DNA from: Parasphingopyxis sp. CP4
GTDB taxonomy: Bacteria > Pseudomonadota > Alphaproteobacteria > Sphingomonadales > Sphingomonadaceae
Assembly: GCF_013378055.1 (NCBI RefSeq)
Contig: NZ_CP051130.1
Span: 2,041,001-2,105,000, forward strand
DNA length: 64,000 nucleotides
Direction of reading: 5' to 3'
The notes beneath the pieces were generated by a model. That model ran no database searches, was not told where the DNA came from, and was given only the letters and a program-made list of their open reading frames with translations. A program made the position numbers and the translations under genes. Shown piece by piece: positions 9,006 through 18,877 of this stretch. Position 1 is the stretch's first letter; the number at the start of each line of letters is the position of its first letter.

Positions 9006-12000
9006 GCCGCTACGCGCCTCCCGGATCGACCCATGTCGATAACACGCAAGGCGGCGGCGCGGTCGGCTATATGGCGCGCAATGGCGTGGCTGCGAACCTG
9101 TTGGCCATATTCCTCTTGATCGCCGGCGTGATGGCCTATGGGTCGATCGTCCAGGAAGTCTTCCCCGAAAGCAGCCTCGACACCGTCTCGGTGAGCGTCA
9201 TCTATCCCGGCGCAACGCCGGAAGAAGTCGAAGAATCGATCGTCCAGAAGATCGAAGAAGCGGTCGAGAGCGTCGAAGGCGTCAAGGAAGTCTCCTCAAC
9301 CGCGGCCGAAGGTGTCGGCACGGTACGGGTCGAGCTTGAGCTTGGGACAAACGTCGCCCGCGCGCTCGATGACATCAAGAGCGAGGTCGACCAGATCCAG
9401 ACCTTCCCGGCGGATGCGGAAGAACCCGATGTCCGCGAACTGACAACCCGGCAAAGCGTGATGCAGATCGCGCTCTATGGCGATGTCAGCGAAAATGCGC
9501 TGAAACGTCTGGCCTATCAGCTCGAAGACCAGATCGCGGCGCTCAGCGAAGTATCCTATGTCGAAACGAGCAGCGTGCGCGACTATGAGGTCTCGATCGA
9601 AGTCCCGCAGGAAAGCCTGCGCGCCTATGGCCTGTCACTGACGGACATATCGCGTACCGTCGCCGCCAGCAGCCTCGACAGCCCGGCGGGCTCAATCGAT
9701 ACGGCCTCCGAAGAAGTCCGAATCCGGACCATCGGCCAGAATTATGGCCAGTCCGACTTTGAAGAGATTGTCCTCATCAGCCGGTCCGACGGGACGACCA
9801 TCCGGCTCGGCGATGTAGCGCGCGTGGTCGACGCTTTTGAAGACAATGATCTGAGCGCCTTTTACAACGGCACCCCGGTCGCCTTTGTCGAAGTATTCCG
9901 GACCAGCGACGAGCGTGTTCTCGATATTGCCCGCCAAGTCGAAACCTATCTGGCGGAAGAGTTCGCGCCCACCCTCCCGGAAAACATCTCCTATGCGATC
10001 TGGGACGATGATTCCGAGATCTTTGAGGATCGGCTGAGCTTGCTCCTTAAAAATGCCGGGATTGGCCTCGTACTGGTCCTTGCCGCGCTAACCTTGTTCC
10101 TCAATATTCGTCTCGCCATGTGGGTCGCCTTTGGCATCAGCGTTACCTTTGTCGGCGCGATAGCTGTCCTCGATCTCGTTGGCTCCAGCATCAACATGTT
10201 CTCGCTGTTCGGCTTCATCCTCGCGCTCGGGCTGGTGGTCGATGACGCCATTGTGGTGGGGGAGAATATCTATGCCGAGCGCGAGCGCGGACGGCGGGGC
10301 CTGTCTGCTTCAATACTCGGAGCGCGCCGCGTAACGGTGCCGGTGATCTTCGCAGTTTTGACAACCATCGCCGCCTTCTCGCCGCTCTTCGCGATCGGCG
10401 GCGTATTCGGCAAAATCCTGTTCGATGTGCCACTGGTTATCGTGACCGTCCTCGCCCTGTCGTTGGTCGAGTGTTTACTCGTTCTGCCCAATCATCTCAG
10501 CCATTTGCCGCCGCCCGATCATGTGTCGAAATCGCGCGTCACGCTGTTCTTCGATCGGCTGCAAAAGGGCGTTGATGTGCGTTTCCAGCAGTTTGTGGAT
10601 GGACCGCTCGACAAGGCGCTCAATTTCGCCGTCAATGCACCGAGCATCATTCTTGCTGGCGGCATCGCGCTGATCATCCTGTTCATGGCGCTCGTGCCAG
10701 CCGGCATATTGAAGGTGCAGTTTTTTCCTGATGTTGAGGGCGATATTGTCCGGGCAACATTGGAAATGCCCGCCGGGACGCCCGCTGAGCGCACGGCCGA
10801 AATCGCGCTGTTCATCGAAGATCGCGGGCGGGAGGCGATGGCCGAACTGCAAGGGTCCCAGCCCGAAGATTCACCGCAGCTCACTCAAGGAATCTATCGG
10901 ACAATCGGGCAGACTTCGACTCGCGGCGGCCCGGAAGGTGGCTCCACCAACAGCGGCGCAAATCGCGCAGGTGTGCAGTTTTCTTTGCTTCCGGGCGATG
11001 AACGCAATGTATCAGCTGCAACGTTCGAAGAGATGTGGCGCGATGCGGTCGGCCCAATACCCGAAGCGCGATCACTGGTTTTTGCCTCCGACCTGTTTTC
11101 TGCCGGAGCGCCCGTCAGCGTCGAACTTTCTCACCCCGATGCGATCACATTAACGCGCATATCGGAAGATCTGATGCGTGAGCTGAGTCGCTTCCAGGGC
11201 GTGTTTGATATTGAGACCGATCAGGATGCCGGGCTCCAGGAAATCCAGCTGCGGCTGAAACCGGCCGCCAGGACATTGGGCGTAACGCTTCAAGATGTCG
11301 CCGGTCAGGTCCGTGCCGCATTTTTCGGCGATGAAGCGGTGCGCGTGCAGCGCGGGCGGGAAGATGTACGCGTCTATATCCGCCTCCCCGAAGAGGAACG
11401 AAACTCGATCGTCGATGTCGAGCGCTTCCGGGTCCGGGTGCCCGGCGGAGAAGTGGCGCTCAGCGAAATTGCCGATGTAACCTTCGGGGAATCGCCCTCG
11501 GTCATCTCGCGCCTCGATGGACGCCGTGTCGTCACCGTGAGCGCCAATGTAGACACATCTGTCGTTACGGGTCAGGAAATCAGCCAGCAGCTTGAACGGG
11601 AAACATTGCCGAACCTGCGGCGCGATCATCCGCAGCTCCTCTATGATTTCGGTGGAGAGCAGGCAGAGCAGGCTGACAGTTTCGGCGATCTCGGCATGGC
11701 TTTCCTGATCGCCGTGTTGATGATCTACATCCTGCTTGCTGTGCCGTTCAAATCCTATGTCCAGCCGCTGATCATCATTGCCGCGATCCCCTTTGGAATA
11801 ATCGGTGCGATAATCGGCCATTTGGTTCTCGGCCTGTCGCTCGGTATTTTGAGCATGTTCGGAATAATCGGACTCTCTGGCGTGATCGTGAACGGATCGC
11901 TGATCCTGATCGACTTTATCAACGAAAGGCTCGACGAAGGGGACGAGATCAAGACCGCGATCATAACGGCGGCCAAGGCACGTTTCCGCCCGATTGCCCT

Positions 12001-12226
12001 TACCTCCGTCACAACCTTTTTGGGCGTTGCGCCGATAACGTTCGAAACGAGCCTGCAAGCCCAATTCCTGATCCCGATGTCGGCAAGCCTCGGCTTCGGT
12101 GTTCTGTTCGGAACGGTGCTGCTGATGTTGCTGATCCCGGCCCTGGCGATGCTGCAATATCGTGCCAGCGCACGAATCCGGCGAATGCTTGGCCGCTCAG
12201 AGGAGCCGCAACCTGCCACAGGCTAG
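9002..12226 (+). CDS. RND efflux transporter permease
   Basis: This 1074-residue proton-driven exporter has the RND architecture: TM1 (NLLAIFLLIAGVMAYGS), a first large periplasmic loop, a central membrane block, a second periplasmic loop and a C-terminal membrane block. The proton-relay aspartates of TM4 are seen in LALGLVVDDAIVVGENIY near residue 410, and the TM11 segment LIPMSASLGFGVLFGTVLL is clear. The first loop begins FPESSLDTVSVSVIYPGATP, as in the HAE/MMPL-like RND permeases of alphaproteobacteria. The ATG overlaps the adaptor stop (ATGA), implying translational coupling. No dedicated TetR-type repressor is next to the operon. Confidence 0.94.
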   Translation: MSRYAPPGSTHVDNTQGGGAVGYMARNGVAANLLAIFLLIAGVMAYGSIVQEVFPESSLDTVSVSVIYPGATPEEVEESIVQKIEEAVESVEGVKEVSSTAAEGVGTVRVELELGTNVARALDDIKSEVDQIQTFPADAEEPDVRELTTRQSVMQIALYGDVSENALKRLAYQLEDQIAALSEVSYVETSSVRDYEVSIEVPQESLRAYGLSLTDISRTVAASSLDSPAGSIDTASEEVRIRTIGQNYGQSDFEEIVLISRSDGTTIRLGDVARVVDAFEDNDLSAFYNGTPVAFVEVFRTSDERVLDIARQVETYLAEEFAPTLPENISYAIWDDDSEIFEDRLSLLLKNAGIGLVLVLAALTLFLNIRLAMWVAFGISVTFVGAIAVLDLVGSSINMFSLFGFILALGLVVDDAIVVGENIYAERERGRRGLSASILGARRVTVPVIFAVLTTIAAFSPLFAIGGVFGKILFDVPLVIVTVLALSLVECLLVLPNHLSHLPPPDHVSKSRVTLFFDRLQKGVDVRFQQFVDGPLDKALNFAVNAPSIILAGGIALIILFMALVPAGILKVQFFPDVEGDIVRATLEMPAGTPAERTAEIALFIEDRGREAMAELQGSQPEDSPQLTQGIYRTIGQTSTRGGPEGGSTNSGANRAGVQFSLLPGDERNVSAATFEEMWRDAVGPIPEARSLVFASDLFSAGAPVSVELSHPDAITLTRISEDLMRELSRFQGVFDIETDQDAGLQEIQLRLKPAARTLGVTLQDVAGQVRAAFFGDEAVRVQRGREDVRVYIRLPEEERNSIVDVERFRVRVPGGEVALSEIADVTFGESPSVISRLDGRRVVTVSANVDTSVVTGQEISQQLERETLPNLRRDHPQLLYDFGGEQAEQADSFGDLGMAFLIAVLMIYILLAVPFKSYVQPLIIIAAIPFGIIGAIIGHLVLGLSLGILSMFGIIGLSGVIVNGSLILIDFINERLDEGDEIKTAIITAAKARFRPIALTSVTTFLGVAPITFETSLQAQFLIPMSASLGFGVLFGTVLLMLLIPALAMLQYRASARIRRMLGRSEEPQPATG

Positions 12227-12281
12227 GCGCTACGCACTGTCCGTGCCATAATCAGACCAGGGAAAAGGGGATGAGGGGCAG

Positions 12282-13937
12282 ATGCTTAAGAAGATAATCG
12301 TCGCACTCGTGGTGATCGCTGTCCTCGGCGGCATTGCGTGGGTCAATCGTGCGAACATCGCGCTATTCTATGTGGCCAATTTCACCCATCGGGAGGTGGC
12401 GGAAAATCGTCCCATCGAATGGCAGACTGGCCCCGACGAAGCCGCGCTGGCGCCCAATGAACGCCCCCCCAATATCGTTTTCATCCTGGCTGACGATCTT
12501 GGCATCAATGACATCTCGACCTTTGGCGGCGGCGTCGCTGGCGGTCGGGTCCCAACGCCCAATATCGATCGCCTCGCCGCGCAGGGCATGATCTTCAATC
12601 AAGCCTATTCGGGTACGGCAACCTGTGCGCCGAGCCGCGCCATGCTGATGACAGGCCGCTACCCGTCGCGAACGGGATTCGAGTTCACGCCAACCCCTGA
12701 CGGCATGACATCGGCAATCGGGCTGATATCGAGCACGATGGATAGCGGGCTACCCGATCCGCACGTGAATGATGACGCCCCTGAAGACAGCTTACCCTAT
12801 GAAGAACAGGGTTTGCCGGGTTCTGAGGTGACGATCGCCGAACTGCTCCAGGATATTGACTATCACACTGTGCATATTGGCAAATGGCATCTCGGCCGCG
12901 CTGCCGAATTCGAACCCAATGCTCAGGGGTTTGACGAGAGCCTGTTGATGGCCAGCGGATTGTTCCTACCTGAAGATGATCCCAATGTCGTGAATGCGCA
13001 GCTCGATTTCGATCCGATCGACCAGTTTCTCTGGGCGCGGATGCAATTTGCCGCCTCGTTCAACAATGGCGAATGGTTCACGCCCGGCGGCTATCTGACC
13101 GATTGGTGGACGGATGAGGCAGTGGAAGTGATCCGCGCCAATCGCAACCGGCCTTTCTTCCTCTATCTCGCCCATTGGGGTGTCCACACGCCACTGCAGG
13201 CGACGCGCGAAGATTATGAAGCAGTTGGTGATATCGAGCCGCATCGCTTGCGCACCTATGCCGCCATGGTCCGCTCGCTCGATCGCAGTGTTGGCCGGAT
13301 CATGGATGAGCTGGAAGCACAGGGACTGGCTGAAAACACGATCATCGTCTTTTCAAGCGATAACGGTGGCGCTGGCTATATCGGCCTGCCCGAAGTGAAT
13401 GCGCCCTATCGCGGCTGGAAGCTGACATTCTTCGAAGGCGGGATCCGGGTGCCGATGTTCATCAGCTGGCCGGCCCGGATCGAACCCGGCACAATGAGCG
13501 AGACGCCGGTCGCCCATATTGACTTGCTGCCGACCCTGGCAGCGGCAGCGGGAGCCGAGCTGCCCAGTGATCGCGTGATCGATGGCCGCAATATGCTGGC
13601 AATCGCTGATGGAGAGGAGATATCGCGGCCTGACAACGCGATCTACTGGACAAGCGCCCATTATCGGGTGGTCCGCCAAGGCGATTGGAAGCTACAGGTG
13701 AGCGCGCGACCCGATCGGGCCTGGCTTTTCAATCTTGCAGAGGATCCGACCGAGCAAAGCAATCTTGCCGATCGCTATCCGGACCGTGTCGCGGCAATGC
13801 GATCATTGCTCGACACGCACCAGGAAGACAGCCGACCGCCCCTATACCCGCATCAATTTGAAGCGGCGGTTGCCGTGGATCGCACCCGCGCGGAAATGGT
13901 CGTTGACGGGGACGAGGTGATCTACTGGCCGAACTAG
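12282..13937 (+). CDS. Membrane-anchored sulfatase (arylsulfatase family)
   Basis: The 551-residue type I sulfatase hydrolyses sulfate esters. The N-terminal stretch MLKKIIVALVVIAVLGGIAW is a signal anchor, placing the enzyme in the periplasm. The modification motif C115-A-P-S-R119, followed by MLMTGRYPSRTGF, marks the cysteine converted to formylglycine. The metal-binding pair ILADD (residues 68-72) and the later FSSDNGG (near 364) and HIGKWHLG (near 203) are intact. No formylglycine-generating enzyme gene is in the window, so maturation would need one elsewhere. RBS AGGGGC precedes ATG 12282. The stop codon overlaps the stop of the convergent gene in a shared CTAG. Confidence 0.93.
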   Translation: MLKKIIVALVVIAVLGGIAWVNRANIALFYVANFTHREVAENRPIEWQTGPDEAALAPNERPPNIVFILADDLGINDISTFGGGVAGGRVPTPNIDRLAAQGMIFNQAYSGTATCAPSRAMLMTGRYPSRTGFEFTPTPDGMTSAIGLISSTMDSGLPDPHVNDDAPEDSLPYEEQGLPGSEVTIAELLQDIDYHTVHIGKWHLGRAAEFEPNAQGFDESLLMASGLFLPEDDPNVVNAQLDFDPIDQFLWARMQFAASFNNGEWFTPGGYLTDWWTDEAVEVIRANRNRPFFLYLAHWGVHTPLQATREDYEAVGDIEPHRLRTYAAMVRSLDRSVGRIMDELEAQGLAENTIIVFSSDNGGAGYIGLPEVNAPYRGWKLTFFEGGIRVPMFISWPARIEPGTMSETPVAHIDLLPTLAAAAGAELPSDRVIDGRNMLAIADGEEISRPDNAIYWTSAHYRVVRQGDWKLQVSARPDRAWLFNLAEDPTEQSNLADRYPDRVAAMRSLLDTHQEDSRPPLYPHQFEAAVAVDRTRAEMVVDGDEVIYWPN

Positions 13938-15079
13938 TCGCCAAAGCTGCCGGACAGCCGTTCATAGGCCTCGACAAATTCTTCCTTGAACTGCTGTACC
14001 ACCTGGCCTGACGTCATCGGCTGGTTCATCAGCCCGACGCCCTGCCCGACCCAATAAGTCGCCAGATCCTTGGCGCCTTCATGACCGCCTTGGCTGAGCT
14101 TATCGATCTTCTTGAGCGCGGGTTCCGACACCATGGATTGCATCGGCATTGGGAGCGGCGCCGGCGCTTCTTCGGATTCCCAGGCATCCGTCCAGGGCGA
14201 ACGCAACTGACGCGATGGTTTGCCGGTCCGCGAGCGCGAACGCACCGTATCGCGCGAGCTGGCCGCGAGCATCTTGTCCTTCACCACCGGATTGGTTTCG
14301 GCTTCTGCCGTGGTCAGCCATACCGAACCACACCAGGCGCCAGCCGCGCCCATTGCCATGGCGGCGGCCATCTGCTCACCGGTGGTGATCCCGCCAGCAG
14401 CCAGGATCGGCGTATCGGCACCCATTTCGCGCACCGCGCGGGCGACCTCTGGAATCAACACCATGGTTGATACATCGCCGCAATGGCCGCCTGCTTCGCC
14501 GCCGGCGACAACGAGAATATCGACGCCAGCTTCCACCTGCGCCACGGCATGTTCCTTGGCCCCGACCAGCGCCGCCACCGGCACATCACGTTGCTTGCCC
14601 ATATCAAGCATCACCTGCGGCGGAACGCCCAGCGCATTGGCGACCAGTTTGATCGGATATTCAAAGCCGGCCTCAAGGCTTGTGCCGGCGCCCGCCTCGG
14701 TAAGGTTACGGGCGAAATTGCTTGAAATTCCGCGCGATTCAACAACACCTGCGCTGTCGATATCGTGATCGGCGAGCAGGTCATTGACGAAGTCTGTATG
14801 GGTGTCGGGAATCGATGCTGCGATCTTGCCGGGATCAACCTTTTCGCCCTTGCCTGCGAACTTGTTGGGAACGATCAGATCGAGGCCGTAGGGCTTTCCC
14901 CCGGCATGGCCATCGATCCAGTCCAGCTCTTCGCGCAATCGATCCGGGCCCAGTCCGACAGCGCCAAAAACGCCCATTCCGCCAGCCTGTGAAACCGCGG
15001 CTACGACGTCCCGACAATGCGAAAAGGCGAGCAATGGAAACTCGATGTCGAGCATCTTGCAGATTGGCGAGTTCATCAT
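13934..15079 (-). CDS. Nitronate monooxygenase/2-nitropropane dioxygenase family flavoprotein
   Basis: This 381-residue FMN-binding TIM-barrel protein shows the family's substrate-binding glycine motif VVAGGEAGGHCGD, with the histidine used for proton transfer. The phosphate-binding block ILAAGGITTGEQMAAAMAMG is also clear. Start ATG 15079 was preferred because AGGAG lies 8 bp upstream; the open frame extends to 15106. Enzymes of this family oxidise nitronates, but relatives in actinobacterial steroid clusters (IpdC type) act on CoA intermediates, and the acyl-CoA neighbourhood here favours such a role (inference). The C-terminal region is longer than in classical nitronate monooxygenases, with an RSRSRTGKPSRQ segment seen in the CoA-cluster relatives. 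Confidence 0.85.
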   Translation of the reverse strand: MMNSPICKMLDIEFPLLAFSHCRDVVAAVSQAGGMGVFGAVGLGPDRLREELDWIDGHAGGKPYGLDLIVPNKFAGKGEKVDPGKIAASIPDTHTDFVNDLLADHDIDSAGVVESRGISSNFARNLTEAGAGTSLEAGFEYPIKLVANALGVPPQVMLDMGKQRDVPVAALVGAKEHAVAQVEAGVDILVVAGGEAGGHCGDVSTMVLIPEVARAVREMGADTPILAAGGITTGEQMAAAMAMGAAGAWCGSVWLTTAEAETNPVVKDKMLAASSRDTVRSRSRTGKPSRQLRSPWTDAWESEEAPAPLPMPMQSMVSEPALKKIDKLSQGGHEGAKDLATYWVGQGVGLMNQPMTSGQVVQQFKEEFVEAYERLSGSFGD

Positions 15080-15209
15080 GGCATTCTCTCCTGTTTCGCG
15101 CACCATATCGAAGGCGAGCCGAGGCGCAAACCGCGATTGGCGGTGAAATTTCTGTCGCTGGATAGCCTATCTCGGTTGAAACCGAAGCCGGTTCGGCTAG
15201 GCTGATCTG

Positions 15210-16439
15210 ATGATCAATGCGGTTGATATTGCAATTGTCGGAGCCGGGCATGGCGGAGCCCAGGTCGCGATCATGTTGCGTCAGCAGAAATTCGAAGGAA
15301 CGATCGCACTGATCGGCGATGAGCCCGAATTTCCCTATGAGCGCCCGCCCTTGTCCAAGGAATATTTCGCTGGCGACAAGCCGTTCGAGCGGATCATGAT
15401 CCGACCGGAGAAATTCTGGGCCGAGCGCGATGTTAAGATGATGCTGGGGCGCCATGTGTCGGCGATCGATGCGGATGCGCATCAGCTGCGCTTTTCCGAT
15501 GGCGAGACGCTTGGTTATGGATCGTTGATCTGGGCCGGTGGCGGCACGCCGCGGATGCTGAACTGCCCTGGCCATGAGCTTGAGGGCATCCATGCCGTTC
15601 GGACCCGGGCCGATACCGATGCGATGATGGCGAAGCTTGATGGGATCGAGCGGGTGGCGATTATCGGTGGCGGCTATATCGGGCTTGAAGCGGCCGCCGT
15701 GCTGACCAAGCTGGGCAAATCGGTGGTCCTGCTCGAGGCATTGGATCGCGTGCTGGCTCGGGTGGCTGGTGCGGAACTGTCAGAATTTTACGAAGCCGAA
15801 CATCGCGCCCATGGCGTGGACCTTAGGACGGGTGCTGTGGTTACGGCCATTAGTGGCGCGGACGGTAAAGCTAGCGGTGTCGTGCTCGACACCGGGGAAA
15901 ATATTGCCGCGGATATGGTAATTGTCGGGATCGGGATCGAGCCGGCGGTGGCGCCGTTGATCACGGCCGGGGCCGAAGGCGAAGGCGGCGTGCTGGTCGA
16001 TGCACAGTGCCGCACGACGCTGGCGGACATATACGCGATCGGGGATTGTGCCGTTCACCCCAACCCTTTTGCGGACGGCGACACTATCCGCCTGGAATCG
16101 GTGCAGAATGCCAATGATCAAGCGACCGTGGCGGCAAAGACGATCCTTGGCCAGGACGTCTCCTATGACGCGGTGCCCTGGTTCTGGTCCAACCAATATG
16201 ATCTGAAACTCCAGACCGTCGGGCTGTCGATCGGCCATGACGAAACCATAGTGCGCGGCAATCCGGCCGACCGCAGTTTTTCGGTCATCTATCTCAAGGC
16301 CGGGCGGGTCATCGCACTCGACTGCGTCAATGCGACCAAGGATTATGTCCAGGGTCGCAAGCTGATTATCGGCCAATGTTCGCCAGACCCGGAGAAACTG
16401 GCCGATACTACTATCCTGTTGAAAGAGCTGGTCGACTAA
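15210..16439 (+). CDS. FAD-dependent NAD(P)H:ferredoxin/rubredoxin-type reductase
   Basis: A 409-residue pyridine-nucleotide-disulfide-type reductase of the BphA4/putidaredoxin reductase group. The first dinucleotide motif [12 protein letters not shown] (residues 9-20) binds [14 protein letters not shown] near 45 is a hallmark of this group. The second motif [12 protein letters not shown] near 152 binds NAD(P)H, and [14 protein letters not shown] near 275 closes the FAD site. It would pass electrons from NAD(P)H to a small ferredoxin. No ferredoxin gene is adjacent; the closest likely consumer in the window is the cytochrome P450 at 28974-30281. The racemase gene follows after 33 bp, suggesting co-transcription. 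Confidence 0.9.
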   Translation: MINAVDIAIVGAGHGGAQVAIMLRQQKFEGTIALIGDEPEFPYERPPLSKEYFAGDKPFERIMIRPEKFWAERDVKMMLGRHVSAIDADAHQLRFSDGETLGYGSLIWAGGGTPRMLNCPGHELEGIHAVRTRADTDAMMAKLDGIERVAIIGGGYIGLEAAAVLTKLGKSVVLLEALDRVLARVAGAELSEFYEAEHRAHGVDLRTGAVVTAISGADGKASGVVLDTGENIAADMVIVGIGIEPAVAPLITAGAEGEGGVLVDAQCRTTLADIYAIGDCAVHPNPFADGDTIRLESVQNANDQATVAAKTILGQDVSYDAVPWFWSNQYDLKLQTVGLSIGHDETIVRGNPADRSFSVIYLKAGRVIALDCVNATKDYVQGRKLIIGQCSPDPEKLADTTILLKELVD

Positions 16440-16472
16440 GCCGGCCACTTAATGATCTAAGGGAGCAAGGAA

Positions 16473-17561
16473 TTGAGCACGCCCAAGACCGGTCCATTGG
16501 CCGGATGCAAGATTGTCGAATTTGATGCGATTGGCCCGGTGCCGCTGGCCGGCATGATCCTTGCCGACCTCGGCGCTGATGTGATCCGCATCGGCCGTCC
16601 CGGTACCGAGGGCAAATACGGCCCCGGTGACAAGATCTTGCAGCGCGGGCGCCATCGCATCGCGCTCGACCTCAAAGACCCGGCCCAGCGCGATCAGGCA
16701 CTCGACCTGATCGCCAATGCCGATGCGCTACTTGAGGGGACACGTCCCGGCGTGATGGAGCGACTTGGTCTGGGGCCCGATGATTGTTTCGCCCGCAATC
16801 CCAAGCTCGCCTATGGCCGGATGACCGGTTGGGGCCAGGAAGGACCGCTGTCGCAAAGCGCTGGCCATGACATCGATTATATCGCGATTACCGGCGCGCT
16901 CGGCGCGATGGGCCGCAAGGGTGAACCACCCTCCCCGCCGCTCAATCTGGTCGGCGATTATGGCGGCGGCACCATGTTCCTTGCGCTTGGCGTGCTCGCC
17001 GCGATCCTTTCTGCCAAATCAACCGGCCAAGGGCAGGTCGTCGACACAGCGATGACTGACGGCGCGTCCGTGCTGATGAGCATGTTCTACGCATTTCACG
17101 GCATCGGCATGTGGACCGAAGAGCGCGAAGCGAACCTGCTTGATGGCGGCACGCCTTTCTACCGCTGCTATGAGACCAAGGACGGCAAATATATGGCGGT
17201 TGGCGCGCTGGAACCGCAATTCTATGCGGTGCTGCTCGAAAAGCTGGAGATCGATCCGGCCGACTTTCCGCAGCATGATCGGAGCAACTGGCCCAATATG
17301 GTCCAGCGATTCACCGAGAGTTTTGCCAGCCGCACGCGCGACGAATGGGCGGAGCATTTCGAGGGCAGCGACGCCTGTGTTGCGCCGGTCCTCTCGATCG
17401 CCGAAGCCCCGTCGCATCGCCATAATGCGGCGCGGCAGACCTTTGCCGAACATGATGGCGCGATGCAGCCAATGCCGGCACCTCGTTTCTCCGAGACTCC
17501 GGCAGCCATCGGCGAAACGCGCGATCTTACCGTGGAAGAAGCACTCGCCCTCTGGTCTTGA
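16473..17561 (+). CDS. Alpha-methylacyl-CoA racemase (CaiB/BaiF family)
   Basis: The 362-residue protein starts with TTG at 16473, after GGGAGCAAGG. The key residues align with the Mycobacterium enzyme: histidine in AGHDIDYIAITGAL (H132) and aspartate in LNLVGDYGGGTMF (D162) form the proton-exchange pair that distinguishes racemases from CoA-transferases. It would interconvert 2R- and 2S-methylacyl-CoA thioesters, needed before beta-oxidation of isoprenoid or sterol side chains. Its position behind the reductase, and near acyl-CoA dehydrogenase and thiolase genes, fits such a pathway. The exact substrate is unknown. Confidence 0.9.
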   Translation: MSTPKTGPLAGCKIVEFDAIGPVPLAGMILADLGADVIRIGRPGTEGKYGPGDKILQRGRHRIALDLKDPAQRDQALDLIANADALLEGTRPGVMERLGLGPDDCFARNPKLAYGRMTGWGQEGPLSQSAGHDIDYIAITGALGAMGRKGEPPSPPLNLVGDYGGGTMFLALGVLAAILSAKSTGQGQVVDTAMTDGASVLMSMFYAFHGIGMWTEEREANLLDGGTPFYRCYETKDGKYMAVGALEPQFYAVLLEKLEIDPADFPQHDRSNWPNMVQRFTESFASRTRDEWAEHFEGSDACVAPVLSIAEAPSHRHNAARQTFAEHDGAMQPMPAPRFSETPAAIGETRDLTVEEALALWS

Positions 17562-17568
17562 GCGCGCC

Positions 17569-18741
17569 TTAGCCTTCGCGTTTAAACGTCAGCCCGGCCT
17601 TCGCTTCGAGCCGTTCGATCAGCGGCGCGGCCATGACGGCGGCTGGCGTATAGATTCCACCCGGCGCATCTGTGACATCACGAACAAGGCAGAGCGCGCT
17701 TTCGGCGATCATTTTTGACGTCGAGCCGTAGCCGGGATCCTTGTCACCGGTAACGCCAGCCATAACCCGCTTGCCATCGCCACCCTCGGCCACGAACAGC
17801 ACGTCGTAGAAACCTGCTTCGCGCTCTTCCTTGCTTGGGCCTTCACCCGGCTTGGGACCATCATCACCGCCGAGCGAGTTATCGCCCGCCACGGCGTTCG
17901 CCATGGCCTCGCCATTCTCGCCTGGGCCGGTCAGCATCATTTCATCATAGACAAAATCCTCGCCATAGGGATGGCCAAGCAGGAAGTTGCTGCGGTGAAT
18001 GTTGCGCGTGTTGATCGCCGCCATGATGAATGGCGCGACCCAGCTATCGAGATCGGCTTCGAATTCAACCTTATTCCCGAGCGGCTGATCGGCACCCTGG
18101 AAGCCCGGCGTCAGCGAGAAGGGATTCATCAGCAGCTGGATAATTTTCGGATCCTTGGCCGCTGCTGCCATGGTGGCCTTGAGGCTGGCCGCGGTGCCGC
18201 CCGAGAAGGTGCCTTGCATGCCGCGCACCCGGCCCTTGATCCGGCTTGCCGGTCCGCCGAGCTCTTCCTCGGCCGCTTGCTGGACAAACCAGACGCCAAG
18301 GTCGAACGGGATGGAATCGAAGCCGCAGGAGAAGACAATCCGCGCGCCGCTTTCCTTGGCCGGCGCTTCATATTTGTCGATCATCTGGCGCATCCAGGCC
18401 GGCTCGCCGCACAGATCAACATAGTCGGTTCCTCCAGCCGCACAGGCCGCGAGCAGGGATTCGCCATAGAGCTGGTACGGACCCACCGTCGTCGCGATGC
18501 ATTTTGCACGGGCGACCATATCGGCGAGCGATTCCGGATCATCCGCATCGGCCACGATCAGTGGGGTATCGGCAGGCGCACCGATCTCATCGCGCACGGC
18601 CGCAAGCTTCTCCGCGCTGCGACCCGCCATCGCCCAGCGCACATCGCCGGTATAATTCTGGGCCAGATACTCAGCAACGAGCCGGCCGGTATAGCCGGTT
18701 GAGCCATACATAATGACGTCGAATTCACGATCATGGGACAT
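17569..18741 (-). CDS. Saccharopine dehydrogenase-like oxidoreductase (trans-acting enoyl reductase type)
   Basis: The 390-residue protein begins with a Rossmann NAD(P) motif, IMYGSTGYTGRLVAEYLAQ, at residues 10-28. VGPYQLYGESLLAACAAGGTDYVD near 87 and FSCGFDSIPFDLGVW near 138 follow; both are characteristic of the saccharopine dehydrogenase-like family that includes mycobacterial trans-acting enoyl reductases and eukaryotic SCCPDH. Lysine biosynthesis is unlikely. A lipid or polyketide-type double-bond reduction is the better guess, given the acyl-CoA neighbours. The stop is 8 bp from the convergent racemase stop. Upstream, a Rho-independent terminator separates it from the TonB receptor gene. 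Confidence 0.85.
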   Translation of the reverse strand: MSHDREFDVIMYGSTGYTGRLVAEYLAQNYTGDVRWAMAGRSAEKLAAVRDEIGAPADTPLIVADADDPESLADMVARAKCIATTVGPYQLYGESLLAACAAGGTDYVDLCGEPAWMRQMIDKYEAPAKESGARIVFSCGFDSIPFDLGVWFVQQAAEEELGGPASRIKGRVRGMQGTFSGGTAASLKATMAAAAKDPKIIQLLMNPFSLTPGFQGADQPLGNKVEFEADLDSWVAPFIMAAINTRNIHRSNFLLGHPYGEDFVYDEMMLTGPGENGEAMANAVAGDNSLGGDDGPKPGEGPSKEEREAGFYDVLFVAEGGDGKRVMAGVTGDKDPGYGSTSKMIAESALCLVRDVTDAPGGIYTPAAVMAAPLIERLEAKAGLTFKREG

Positions 18742-18828
18742 AATTTCTCTCCGGAATGCGGTGCAAGACAGCCGCGCCGAATCTCATTATCGGCGCCAAT
18801 ATTCGGTTGATTATTAAACGCACGAAAA

Positions 18829-18859
18829 AGGGCGCCGCGTCAAACGCAGCGCCCTATTT
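18829..18859 (-). terminator. Rho-independent terminator of the TonB receptor gene
   Basis: An imperfect 12-bp stem (AGGGCGC-C-GCGT against ACGC-A-GCGCCCT, one mismatch) closes on the loop CAA. On the minus strand it is followed by a run of T (CTTTTTCG). It lies 19 bp after the receptor stop at 18878. On the plus strand TATTTTC follows, so it could work in both directions. Confidence 0.8.
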
Positions 18860-18877
18860 TCTTGCCAAACTTCAGAT

